The translations under genes were made by a program, and so were the position numbers. Below the pieces are notes generated by a model. That model did no database searches. It worked only from the letters and a program-made list of their open reading frames with translations, and was not told the DNA's origin. A stretch of 13,709 nucleotides of DNA, from positions 1 to 13,709 of the forward strand of contig MWAC01000033.1 of NCBI GenBank assembly GCA_002068815.1, given 5' to 3'. The stretch comes from Firmicutes bacterium ADurb.Bin467 (GTDB lineage Bacteria > Bacillota > Clostridia > Christensenellales > Aristaeellaceae). Shown piece by piece: positions 1 to 6,694 of the stretch (within the stretch, counting starts at the first letter, position 1; each line of letters opens with the position of its first letter).

Positions 1-909
1 GGCGGGGACGAGCGCCTTGACCGCCTCGGCGTCGGCGTTCAGCTTCGACGTCGCGCTCGTCAGGCTGCCGTTCTCGGCGCTTGAGAGGATCGAATCGACA
101 TACGCGGTGTCCGCGTGCTCGTTGATCAGCTTCACGCCGCTTTCGTAGACCGAGAGCGTCACGCCCTCGATCGGCGCGCCGCTATTTTGGATGTCCGTCA
201 CGCGGTCGTAGATGAGCTTGCCGCCGACGAACAGTATCGCCAGCACCGCGAGCGCGCCCGCGATCTTCGCGACGAGCCGAAGCGTCGCGCGCGGGTCGTA
301 CGCGAGCGCCTCGCCGTCCCGGGCATCCTGGAAGACCTCCTCGCGGACCTCTTCATACGGCGCGGATTCCTGCTCCCCGTAGACCTTCCTGCGCCCGCGG
401 CGCGCGCCGCGCTCGGACGAGGCCTCGAGCTTTTCGACGTACTCGGTCACGTCGCGGCTGATGCCGGCGCGCCCCTCGGAGACGATCGGCCGGGGCCGAA
501 GCTGCGAGAGGTCGAAGTCGTCGATGCCCGCATCCTCGCTGCCCTCGAACATCTCGCGCACGAGCGGGTCGTCGTCGAAGCTCGGCCGGGCCGGGGCGTC
601 CTCCTGCTCATAGCCGACCGCCGCGCGCACATCCCTGCGGATGCCCTCCGGAACGGATGCGCCCTCGTAGACGGGGCGGTAGGTCGTGCGCGCATCCGCG
701 TCGGCCCCGGCCTGCATCTGCTCGTCCATCCCTGTGTAGGTGGTGCGCGTGTAGGGCAGCGCGTCCTCGCGGGAAATGCCTCCCGGCGCGATCCTCGCCT
801 GCGCGGACGTATACGGAACCCCCTCGAACCGGCTCTCGCCCACCGCCTGCCCGCACGAGCAGGCTTCGGCCGTCGGGTTCAAGGTCTTTCCACATTTGGA
901 GCAAAACAT
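1..909 (-). CDS. Zinc-ribbon single-pass membrane protein, C-terminus cut by window edge
   Basis: No specific function recognised. The 303 visible residues run off the left edge without a stop. The start ATG (907-909) has GGGAGGA about 6 bases upstream. Residues 1-20 form a small zinc ribbon: C3-x2-C6, then C17-x-C19. Residues 21-205 are charged and low in hydrophobics, probably disordered, with an arginine-rich patch (about 167-175). Residues about 212-234 are one hydrophobic membrane segment with basic residues before it, which suggests the N-terminus is inside. The rest (235-303) would lie outside the membrane and holds a helical stretch. Firmicutes often have such zinc-ribbon plus membrane-helix proteins of unknown role. 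It has its own promoter and follows the galM-gltX cluster on the same strand after 136 bases. The reading frame and topology are clear; the function is not. Confidence 0.85.
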   Translation of the reverse strand, partial: MFCSKCGKTLNPTAEACSCGQAVGESRFEGVPYTSAQARIAPGGISREDALPYTRTTYTGMDEQMQAGADADARTTYRPVYEGASVPEGIRRDVRAAVGYEQEDAPARPSFDDDPLVREMFEGSEDAGIDDFDLSQLRPRPIVSEGRAGISRDVTEYVEKLEASSERGARRGRRKVYGEQESAPYEEVREEVFQDARDGEALAYDPRATLRLVAKIAGALAVLAILFVGGKLIYDRVTDIQNSGAPIEGVTLSVYESGVKLINEHADTAYVDSILSSAENGSLTSATSKLNADAEAVKALVPA

Positions 910-974
910 CGAACGTCCTCCCTCAGATGCCGCCGGGAAACCCCGGGAAACATGATACACCTATTCTATTGTAC

Positions 975-1003
975 ATGATAAAGCGGCAATATGTCCCCGT
1001 CAA
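975..1003 (-). promoter_or_regulatory. Predicted sigma-A-type promoter for the zinc-ribbon gene
   Basis: On the minus strand, TTGACG (1003-998) and TATCAT (980-975) are separated by exactly 17 bases. Transcription would start near 968, giving a leader of about 60 bases before the ATG at 909. This separates the gene from the PHP gene upstream of it, although no clear terminator is seen between them. Confidence 0.6.
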
Positions 1004-1045
1004 GGATATTCTTATGACTTTCCTCGGACAAATGTCGGATTTCCT

Positions 1046-1744
1046 TCACAAACGGCCGGTCATGTTCGGGACGATCTCGCCGTCGCCGCGCTTGATTGCC
1101 GCGAAGACCTCGGCGGCGGTCTCAACCGGATAGGGGAAGCGCATCGCGCCGTCCAAAATATGCACGGCGTTGTGCGCGTCCGCGCCGGCGACGCCGGGCA
1201 GGTTGTGGCGCCGCGCGAATTTCAGCGCCTGCACGTCAAACGACGGGTCCATGTGCCGCCCGTTGAACACCTCGACCGCGTCGAGGCCGACCGGGTCGGG
1301 CAGGAAATCGGGGATGTAGCTGGCCTTGCGGAACGGGTGCGCGTGCGAGACGAGCGCGCCCGCGGATTTGACGCGCCGCAGGTACTGCGCCTTCGGCAAG
1401 AGCGCGATGTCCCGGTTTTTTACGAGGAACTCCTCGTCGAGGCCGTAGGTCAGGTACTCCGGGCCGTCCGTGTAGGTCTCCCAGCCGCGGAGCACCTTGA
1501 GGCCGATCCGGTCGCCCTCCGCCTTCGCCTCGCGATAGCCCGCGAACAGAGCGTCGACCTGCTCCTCCCAGGGGATGTCGTAGGGCACGTTGATGTTCGC
1601 GTTGAAGAAGTGGTCGGTCACGACGATCAGGTCGTAGCCGGCCTCCTTGCAGGCGCGCGCCATGTCCGCGCCGCCGACGCGCGCGCAGCGGCTCGACTCC
1701 GCGGTGTGCAGGTGCAATTGCACGTAGAAGCCCCGGTCTCTCAT
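1046..1744 (-). CDS. PHP-domain metal-dependent phosphoesterase
   Basis: A 232-residue protein of the PHP family: metal-dependent hydrolases with a distorted TIM barrel, usually acting on phosphate esters. The metal ligands can be read in order: H11-x-H13 near the N-terminus, D44-H45 in VVTDH, E89 in GWE, H134-x-H136 in SHAHP, and D189-x-H191 near the end. This is a complete set for a stand-alone, catalytically active PHP protein. The ATG overlaps the stop of the upstream phosphodiesterase gene (ATGA, 1741-1744), and AGGACGG lies just before it, so the two are probably translated together. The substrate cannot be told from sequence; family members include histidinol-phosphate phosphatase and nucleotide or oligoribonucleotide phosphatases. 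It is the last gene of the galM-gltX cluster. Confidence 0.9.
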   Translation of the reverse strand: MRDRGFYVQLHLHTAESSRCARVGGADMARACKEAGYDLIVVTDHFFNANINVPYDIPWEEQVDALFAGYREAKAEGDRIGLKVLRGWETYTDGPEYLTYGLDEEFLVKNRDIALLPKAQYLRRVKSAGALVSHAHPFRKASYIPDFLPDPVGLDAVEVFNGRHMDPSFDVQALKFARRHNLPGVAGADAHNAVHILDGAMRFPYPVETAAEVFAAIKRGDGEIVPNMTGRL

Positions 1745-2886
1745 GTTCCCGTCCTATCTGCCAGCACCGCCACGAGCATTTCGTCCTCGGTGAGCCCGGC
1801 GTGCTGCCCGATCAAGGTGTAGGGCACGCGCCCGTCCGGAAGCGTAAATCGGAAGTAGCGCGAGCCTATGGCGACGCCCATGTAATCGCCGATAAAATCG
1901 TCGAACTTCGGGTGCCCGGCGCCGCGCCCGAACAGCCCGCTCCTCATGATCTCCTCGCGCGTGAACAGCAGGAAGTCCTCCCCGCAGCACTTCTGAAACG
2001 CTTCCTCAAATGCGGCCCTCCGGTGGTGCTTGACGTAAAACGCCGACGCGCGCGGCTCGACCGACGGCGGGATCACGAGCGTCTCCAGAAGCTCCGGGGT
2101 TTTCGCGACGTCGACCGCCCCGTCGGTGTTGATCATGCCGTGGTCGGAGGTGACGATCAAAAGCGCGTCGCCGAGCCGCTCGCGGACTTTTGCGAGCGCC
2201 CGGTCGAGCGCGCGGAACTCGGCGACGGCCTCCCGAGAGCCCTCGCCGAAGTCGTGCATCTTCGCGTCCGGCTGGTTCCAGTACGCGAGCGTGAAGCTGC
2301 GCCCCTCGCTTTGCGAGATCGCCGCGAGCGCGTCCGCGACATCCTGAAAATTCGACACGCGGTGGCGCTCGTCCGCGTCCTTTTCGGAATAGGAATCGAA
2401 CGCGCAGATCGCGTGCGTCCTGCAGCGCCCGGCGAGCCGGTCGAACACCGTCTCGTAGGGCATCAAGGTCGGCGCCGGCGGCGGGCCGTCGACGGGCTTG
2501 TCCGTATAGTAGGTTCTGCCGAGGAACGCGACGACGTCGGCGGCGTATTCCTTCATGTTGAGGTGCCAGCCGAGCCAGCCGCTCTCATACGCCGACAGCC
2601 CGCAGTAATACGCCGTGGTTGCGGCGGCGGTCGTCGGCGGGAATATGCTCGTAACCGTCGCGACATGGTGCGACCTGAGGTACGAATCCACCGGAAGCGC
2701 GCGCCCGAGCGGGAGCTCGCCCATGCCGTCGAGCAGCAAGATCATCACGTGCCGGGGATTCGTCGCGAGAAGCCCGTCGAGCTCCGGGAGCGACGGGTAG
2801 CTCGCCTCCGCGCCGAAGCGGCGGAGGCACGACGCAATCGTCGAGAGGATCGACCGGTCGTAGTCCGGATAGACGATTTTCTTCAC
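1741..2886 (-). CDS. Alkaline phosphatase-fold phosphodiesterase / nucleotide pyrophosphatase-like protein
   Basis: A 381-residue enzyme of the type I phosphodiesterase/nucleotide pyrophosphatase group (alkaline phosphatase fold). Ligands for two metal ions can be read: D53 in ILLLDGMG, the nucleophile threonine region PPTT (T85/T86), D207 and H211 in QPDAKMHD, D248-H249 in TSDHGM, and H362 in GQHAGLT. No signal peptide or membrane helix is visible, so it probably acts in the cytoplasm. The start is taken as GTG at 2886-2884, which shares GTGA with the gltX stop. No ATG or TTG lies nearby in frame, and the protein begins sensibly at KKIVYPDYD. The nearest Shine-Dalgarno match (GAGGAGG, 2916-2910) is 23 bases upstream, too far, so translation probably depends on coupling to gltX. 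The substrate is unknown. It also overlaps the downstream PHP gene by 4 bases, which suggests that the two hydrolases act in related steps. Confidence 0.87.
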   Translation of the reverse strand: MKKIVYPDYDRSILSTIASCLRRFGAEASYPSLPELDGLLATNPRHVMILLLDGMGELPLGRALPVDSYLRSHHVATVTSIFPPTTAAATTAYYCGLSAYESGWLGWHLNMKEYAADVVAFLGRTYYTDKPVDGPPPAPTLMPYETVFDRLAGRCRTHAICAFDSYSEKDADERHRVSNFQDVADALAAISQSEGRSFTLAYWNQPDAKMHDFGEGSREAVAEFRALDRALAKVRERLGDALLIVTSDHGMINTDGAVDVAKTPELLETLVIPPSVEPRASAFYVKHHRRAAFEEAFQKCCGEDFLLFTREEIMRSGLFGRGAGHPKFDDFIGDYMGVAIGSRYFRFTLPDGRVPYTLIGQHAGLTEDEMLVAVLADRTGT

Positions 2887-4325
2887 AGCTTCGACCGCGA
2901 GGCTTCGAGCCTCCTCAACGCCTCGTCCCTTCCGAGCAGATACGCGATCTCGACCGCGCCGCCGGGCGTCGACGCCTTGCCGGACAGCGCGATGCGCAGC
3001 GGCCAGAGCACCTGCCCGGTCTTCATGCCGGTTTCGGGAATCCTCTCCATGATCGCCGCGTGCAGGCTTTCCTCCGTCCAGTCGGAGACGCCCTCGAGCA
3101 CCGGCCGCATCATTGCGAGCGCGGCCTTCGCGACCGCGGGATCGGTCTTCATCTTCTTGTGCGTGTAGAGCTCGTTGTCGAATTCCGGCATTTCGGCGAG
3201 GAAATCGACCATCTCCGGGATGCGGTTCAGGACCTCGGTGCGGGTGTTCAAGAGCTCCGCAATCCGGCGGAAGTCGAATTTCGCGGGGTCGAGGACCTTC
3301 GAAAGCCACGGCGTCGCGAGCGTCAAAAACTCCTCGAACGGTAGCTTTCGCATGTACTCGAAGTTGAACCACGTCAGCTTGTTCATGTCGAAGATCGACG
3401 GCGACTTGTTGAGCCCCTCGAGGTCGAAGCACTCCTCGAGCTCCGGGAGCGTGAAGAACTCGCGCTCGCTCCGCGGGCTCCAGCCGAGCAGCGCGATGAA
3501 GTTGATGACCGCTTCCTTGAGGTAGCCCATCTCGAGCAGGTCCTCGAACGACGGGTCGCCATACCGCTTCGACAATTTCCGCGTCGCGTCGCGCATGACG
3601 ACCGGCAGGTGCACATACATCGGCGGCGTCCAGCCGAACGACTCGTACAACAGGTTGTACTTCGGCGCGCTCGACAGGTACTCCGTGCCGCGCATCACGT
3701 GCGTGATCGCCATCAGATGGTCGTCGACGACGTTTGCGAAGTTGTAGGTCGGCAGGCCGTCGGCCTTGATCAGAACATTGTCGTCGAGCGTCGAACAATC
3801 GACCTCGACATGGCCGTAGAGCACGTCGTCGAAGCCCGCGCGGCCGGTCGGCGGCACGTTCTGGCGGATGACGTGCATATCGCCCGCGGCCAGGCGGCGC
3901 TCGACCTCCTCCTTCGGGAGGCGGAGGCAGTGCTTGTCATACTTGTAGCTCTCGCCCTTTTTTTCGGCCTCGGCGCGCGCCTCGTCGAGGCGCTCCTTCG
4001 TGCAGAAGCAGTAATAGGCGCCGCCGCGCTTCACGAGCTCCTCCGCGTGCGGGAGGTACAGGTGGCGCCGCTGCGTCTGGACGTAGGGGCCGTAGCCGCC
4101 GCCGACGTCCGGACCCTCGTCGTAGGTGAGCCCCGCGGCGCGCATCGAGGCGTATATCTTCTCGACCGCGCCGGGCACCTCGCGCTCCTGGTCGGTGTCC
4201 TCGATGCGCAGAATGAACGTGCCGCCGTTTCTCCGGGCGAACAGATAGGTATAGAGTGCCGTGCGCAGACCGCCGAGATGAAGGTACCCGGTCGGGCTCG
4301 GCGCAAAGCGCGTGCGAACCTGCAT
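2883..4325 (-). CDS. gltX: Glutamyl-tRNA synthetase
   Basis: A 480-residue class I aminoacyl-tRNA synthetase that charges tRNA-Glu, and possibly tRNA-Gln where the organism uses the transamidation route. The ATP-binding signature is FAPSPTGYLHLGG (7-19, the HIGH-type motif) and the second signature is KLSKR (250-254). C106-x-C108 with H132/C133 matches the zinc-binding insertion known in bacterial GltX. The length fits the bacterial enzyme, and the anticodon-binding C-terminal part is complete. The start is firm: AAAGGAG lies 7 bases before the ATG at 4325. It follows galM by 23 bases and overlaps the phosphodiesterase gene by 4, so it sits inside an operon. No T-box leader is seen in front of it. 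An essential translation gene placed between a sugar epimerase and two phosphate hydrolases is an unusual grouping, but the assignment itself is secure. Confidence 0.97.
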   Translation of the reverse strand: MQVRTRFAPSPTGYLHLGGLRTALYTYLFARRNGGTFILRIEDTDQEREVPGAVEKIYASMRAAGLTYDEGPDVGGGYGPYVQTQRRHLYLPHAEELVKRGGAYYCFCTKERLDEARAEAEKKGESYKYDKHCLRLPKEEVERRLAAGDMHVIRQNVPPTGRAGFDDVLYGHVEVDCSTLDDNVLIKADGLPTYNFANVVDDHLMAITHVMRGTEYLSSAPKYNLLYESFGWTPPMYVHLPVVMRDATRKLSKRYGDPSFEDLLEMGYLKEAVINFIALLGWSPRSEREFFTLPELEECFDLEGLNKSPSIFDMNKLTWFNFEYMRKLPFEEFLTLATPWLSKVLDPAKFDFRRIAELLNTRTEVLNRIPEMVDFLAEMPEFDNELYTHKKMKTDPAVAKAALAMMRPVLEGVSDWTEESLHAAIMERIPETGMKTGQVLWPLRIALSGKASTPGGAVEIAYLLGRDEALRRLEASRSKL

Positions 4326-4348
4326 GTCGTAAACTCCTTTATGCCTTG

Positions 4349-5410
4349 TTACTCCGCGCTGAACGCGTAGATCGTCGCGAAGTCGTATTTTTCGCCCGCA
4401 GGCAATACGCTGTCGGGGAACTCCGGGTGGTTGACCGAGTCCGGCGCGTACTGGGTCTCGAGGCAGAAGCCCTCGTGCTTCCCGTAGCGGCGGCCCGAGC
4501 TCCCGGGGTTCACGCTCTCGAGCATGTTGCCGGCGTAGAACTGCACGGCGGGCATGTCGGTGAACACCTGCAAGATGCGCCCGGTCGTGGGCTCGGTGAC
4601 CTCGCAGGCGAAGCGCAGCCCCTCGCCGTTGATGTTGAAGTTGTGGTCGTAGCCGTGGCCGAAGCGCAATTGCTCGCAGTCCTCGGTCTGGCTCAGGCCG
4701 TCGCCGATGCGCTTCGCGGTGCGCAGGTCGAACGGCGTTCCGGTGACGTCCCGCATCTCGCCGGTCGGTATGCAGAATTCGTCGACGACGGTGAACGTGT
4801 CCGCGTCGATCTCGATCATGTGGTCGCAGACCGCGCCGCTCCCCTCGCCGGCCAAGTTAAAGTAGGTGTGGTTCGTGAGGTTGCACAGCGTGTCCCTGTC
4901 CGAGACCGCCTCGTAGCGGATCGCGAGCTCGTCGTCGTCGGTGAAGGTATAGGTGACCATCACGCGCAGCGTCCCCGGATAGCCCTCCTCGCCGTCGGGC
5001 GAGGTGTACTTCAGGATCAGGCAGTCCTGGCAGATGCCCTCGATCGGCGTCGCGTCCCAGAGCTTCTGGTCGAAGCCGACGTCCCCGCCGTGCAGGTGCG
5101 TCCGCCCGGCCTCGTTTTTCGCGAGCGTCAGCGCCTCGCCGCTCACGACGCAGCGCCCGTTCGCGATCCGGTTGCCGACGCGCCCGATCAAGGCCCCCAG
5201 ATACCCGCAAAGCGGCAGGTAGCCCGCGACGTCCCTGTAGCCCAGCGCGACGTTTCCGATGTTTCCGTCGCGGTCGGGCACGTTGATCGCGCGCACGATG
5301 CCGCCGTAGTTCGTGATCTCCACCGACGCGCCGTGCGCGTTTTCCAAGATGTACAGGTCGGCCGTCTGTCCCCCCGGCAGCGCGCCGAACGGAACTTTGC
5401 GAATGCTCAT
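4349..5410 (-). CDS. galM: Aldose 1-epimerase (galactose mutarotase)
   Basis: A 353-residue mutarotase that interconverts alpha and beta anomers of galactose or glucose in the cytoplasm, feeding the Leloir pathway. Active-site residues known from the Lactococcus lactis enzyme can be placed: H107 in HLHGG, H181 in NLTNHTYFNL (the proposed acid), D255 in GYDHNF, and E318 in CLETQ (the catalytic base). Length and order fit the family. I chose the ATG at 5410 because GGGGAGGG lies 6 bases upstream; an in-frame ATG 42 bases earlier would lie almost on the predicted transcription start and adds a non-conserved stretch. It is the first gene of the minus-strand cluster leading to gltX. No other galactose genes are visible, so its link to the downstream genes may be co-transcription only. 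Confidence 0.96.
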   Translation of the reverse strand: MSIRKVPFGALPGGQTADLYILENAHGASVEITNYGGIVRAINVPDRDGNIGNVALGYRDVAGYLPLCGYLGALIGRVGNRIANGRCVVSGEALTLAKNEAGRTHLHGGDVGFDQKLWDATPIEGICQDCLILKYTSPDGEEGYPGTLRVMVTYTFTDDDELAIRYEAVSDRDTLCNLTNHTYFNLAGEGSGAVCDHMIEIDADTFTVVDEFCIPTGEMRDVTGTPFDLRTAKRIGDGLSQTEDCEQLRFGHGYDHNFNINGEGLRFACEVTEPTTGRILQVFTDMPAVQFYAGNMLESVNPGSSGRRYGKHEGFCLETQYAPDSVNHPEFPDSVLPAGEKYDFATIYAFSAE

Positions 5411-5457
5411 GGTCAACCCTCCCCGTTTCTTGCTTCCAAATCCCTGTCCCACCCCCT

Positions 5458-5486
5458 ATCATACATCGAAACACGCGTGATTTCAA
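5458..5486 (-). promoter_or_regulatory. Predicted promoter of the galM-gltX-phosphodiesterase-PHP operon
   Basis: On the minus strand, TTGAAA (5486-5481) and TATGAT (5463-5458) are separated by 17 bases. Transcription would begin near 5451, giving a leader of about 40 bases before the galM ATG. It is divergent from the stronger promoter at 5546-5574. Confidence 0.65.
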
Positions 5487-5545
5487 GCCTTCCCGGGCAA
5501 AATTCCGGGTCGCGAAATCTCCGCAAAAACCGTCATTTTTTCCTG

Positions 5546-5574
5546 TTGACATCCTGCCCCGGGGGACATATAAT
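5546..5574 (+). promoter_or_regulatory. Perfect consensus sigma-A promoter for the ATP-grasp/aminomutase pair
   Basis: TTGACA (5546-5551), a 17-base spacer and TATAAT (5569-5574): a full match to the consensus in both hexamers. Transcription should begin near 5581. Such a match in a GC-rich genome is unlikely by chance and implies strong transcription, or a strong promoter held down by an unseen regulator. Confidence 0.85.
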
Positions 5575-5639
5575 ATCATTCGATCCGATGGGAAATGGCG
5601 AATCCCGGGTTCCAAAATAACAGAGAAAGCCGCAGGCGC

Positions 5640-6692
5640 ATGTCTATGGAGCAGCTCGATTCGGAGGTTCCTCTGGCACCCCCAATTCACACCGTCGCCG
5701 TACTCTACAACTTGAAAAAAGGCATCGCAGCCAAGGCGCCGGACGCCGAGGCGGAATACGACAAGATCGACACCGTTCACGCGATCCGCGACGCGCTGGA
5801 GAGCGGCGGGCTGTCGGTCACGCTGCTCGAAGCCGACGAAGGGCTTCCGGGGCTTATTTCGCATGAGCGTCCCGACATCGCGTTCAACATCGCCGAGGGG
5901 CTTTCCGGCCGCGGGCGCGAGGGGCAGGTTCCCTCGCTCCTCTCGATGCTCGGCATCCCCTTCACGGGCTCGGACGCGACGACCCTGTGCATCGCGCTCG
6001 ACAAGGCGCTCACGAAGCGCGTGCTCTGGACGCACCGCGTCCGCACGCCGCACTATGAGGTCGTCGAGCCGGGAAAGACCCGGCTGACCAAGGCGCTTTC
6101 GTTCCCGGTCATCGTAAAGCCGAACTGCGAGGGCTCGAGCAAGGGCATCGGCGCGGTCAGCATCGCCGAGGACCGGAAGGCGCTCTCGGAGATACTCAGG
6201 CGCAACCACGAGCTCTACGAGGGCGAAATGCTCGTCGAGGAGTACGTCGAGGGCCGCGAGTTCACCGTCGGAATCCTCGGAAACTTCGCGTCCGCGCGCG
6301 TGTTCCCGCCGATGGAGATCGTGTTCCGGCAGCCCACCGAGGGGGCGCACACCGTCTACAGCTACCCGGTCAAGCAGGACTACACGCGCTACGTGCGCTA
6401 CGAGTGCCCGGCCAACCTCACCGAAGAGCAAACGAGGGAGATCACGGACATGGCGCGGCGCGCGTTCAACGCGCTCAACTGCCGAGACTTCGCGCGCGTC
6501 GACTTCCGGATGGGCGCGGACGGCAAAATGTACTTCATCGAAATCAACCCGCTCCCCGGGCTCGCCCCGGGGTACAGCGATTATCCGATGCTGGCGCAGT
6601 TTTCGGGCGTCGGATATCGGGAGCTCGTGCGCGGGGTCCTCGACGCGGCCGCGAAGCGCCTTGGGCGCAGCGTTGATTGGAGGGAGTTGTAG
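5640..6692 (+). CDS. D-alanine-D-alanine ligase-like ATP-grasp enzyme, atypical
   Basis: An ATP-grasp ligase of the Ddl-like group; such enzymes join an amino acid carboxylate to an amine through an acyl phosphate. Counting from the in-frame ATG at 5595 (365 residues): NIAEGLSGRGREGQ (98-111) and PFTGSD (122-127) resemble the Ddl N-terminal and linker region, VKPNCEGSSKGI (174-185) is the ATP-binding loop, EEYVEGREFTVG (215-226) the hinge region, and RVDF (301-304) with EINPLPG (316-322) supplies metal ligands D303, E316 and N318. It departs from true Ddl in two ways: the N-terminus reads VAVLYNLKKG instead of the GGxSxEH motif, and the tail after NPLPG reads LAPGYSDYP. The start is uncertain: 5595, 5640 and 5646 all have weak ribosome sites; I chose 5640 because the codons before it look non-coding. 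kamA begins 2 bases after its stop. Its substrate is unknown. Confidence 0.85.
   Translation: MSMEQLDSEVPLAPPIHTVAVLYNLKKGIAAKAPDAEAEYDKIDTVHAIRDALESGGLSVTLLEADEGLPGLISHERPDIAFNIAEGLSGRGREGQVPSLLSMLGIPFTGSDATTLCIALDKALTKRVLWTHRVRTPHYEVVEPGKTRLTKALSFPVIVKPNCEGSSKGIGAVSIAEDRKALSEILRRNHELYEGEMLVEEYVEGREFTVGILGNFASARVFPPMEIVFRQPTEGAHTVYSYPVKQDYTRYVRYECPANLTEEQTREITDMARRAFNALNCRDFARVDFRMGADGKMYFIEINPLPGLAPGYSDYPMLAQFSGVGYRELVRGVLDAAAKRLGRSVDWREL
6679..6686 (+). promoter_or_regulatory. Ribosome binding site that sets the aminomutase start
   Basis: GGAGGGAG lies inside the last codons of the ligase gene, 8 bases before the ATG at 6695. It supports that ATG over an in-frame TTG at 6677, which has no such site at the right distance and sits almost on top of this one. 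Confidence 0.75.
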
Positions 6693-6694
6693 CG

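Noticed and set aside
1021..1045. A terminator after the PHP gene
   Set aside because: The only inverted repeat (around GGACA/TGTCG) has a mismatch and no T run on the minus strand.
1741..3798. A 685-residue protein reading from 3798 to 1741 on the minus strand
   Set aside because: Its first 300 residues overlap gltX in another frame and have shadow-like composition. The real enzyme begins at the GTG at 2886.
4326..4348. T-box or other riboswitch before gltX
   Set aside because: Only 23 bases separate galM from gltX and they hold just a ribosome site; the galM leader is about 40 bases, too short for a T-box.
5640..6692. Naming the ATP-grasp gene ddl
   Set aside because: The N-terminal substrate motif and the loop after NPLPG differ from true D-Ala-D-Ala ligases, and it is paired with an aminomutase rather than wall genes.
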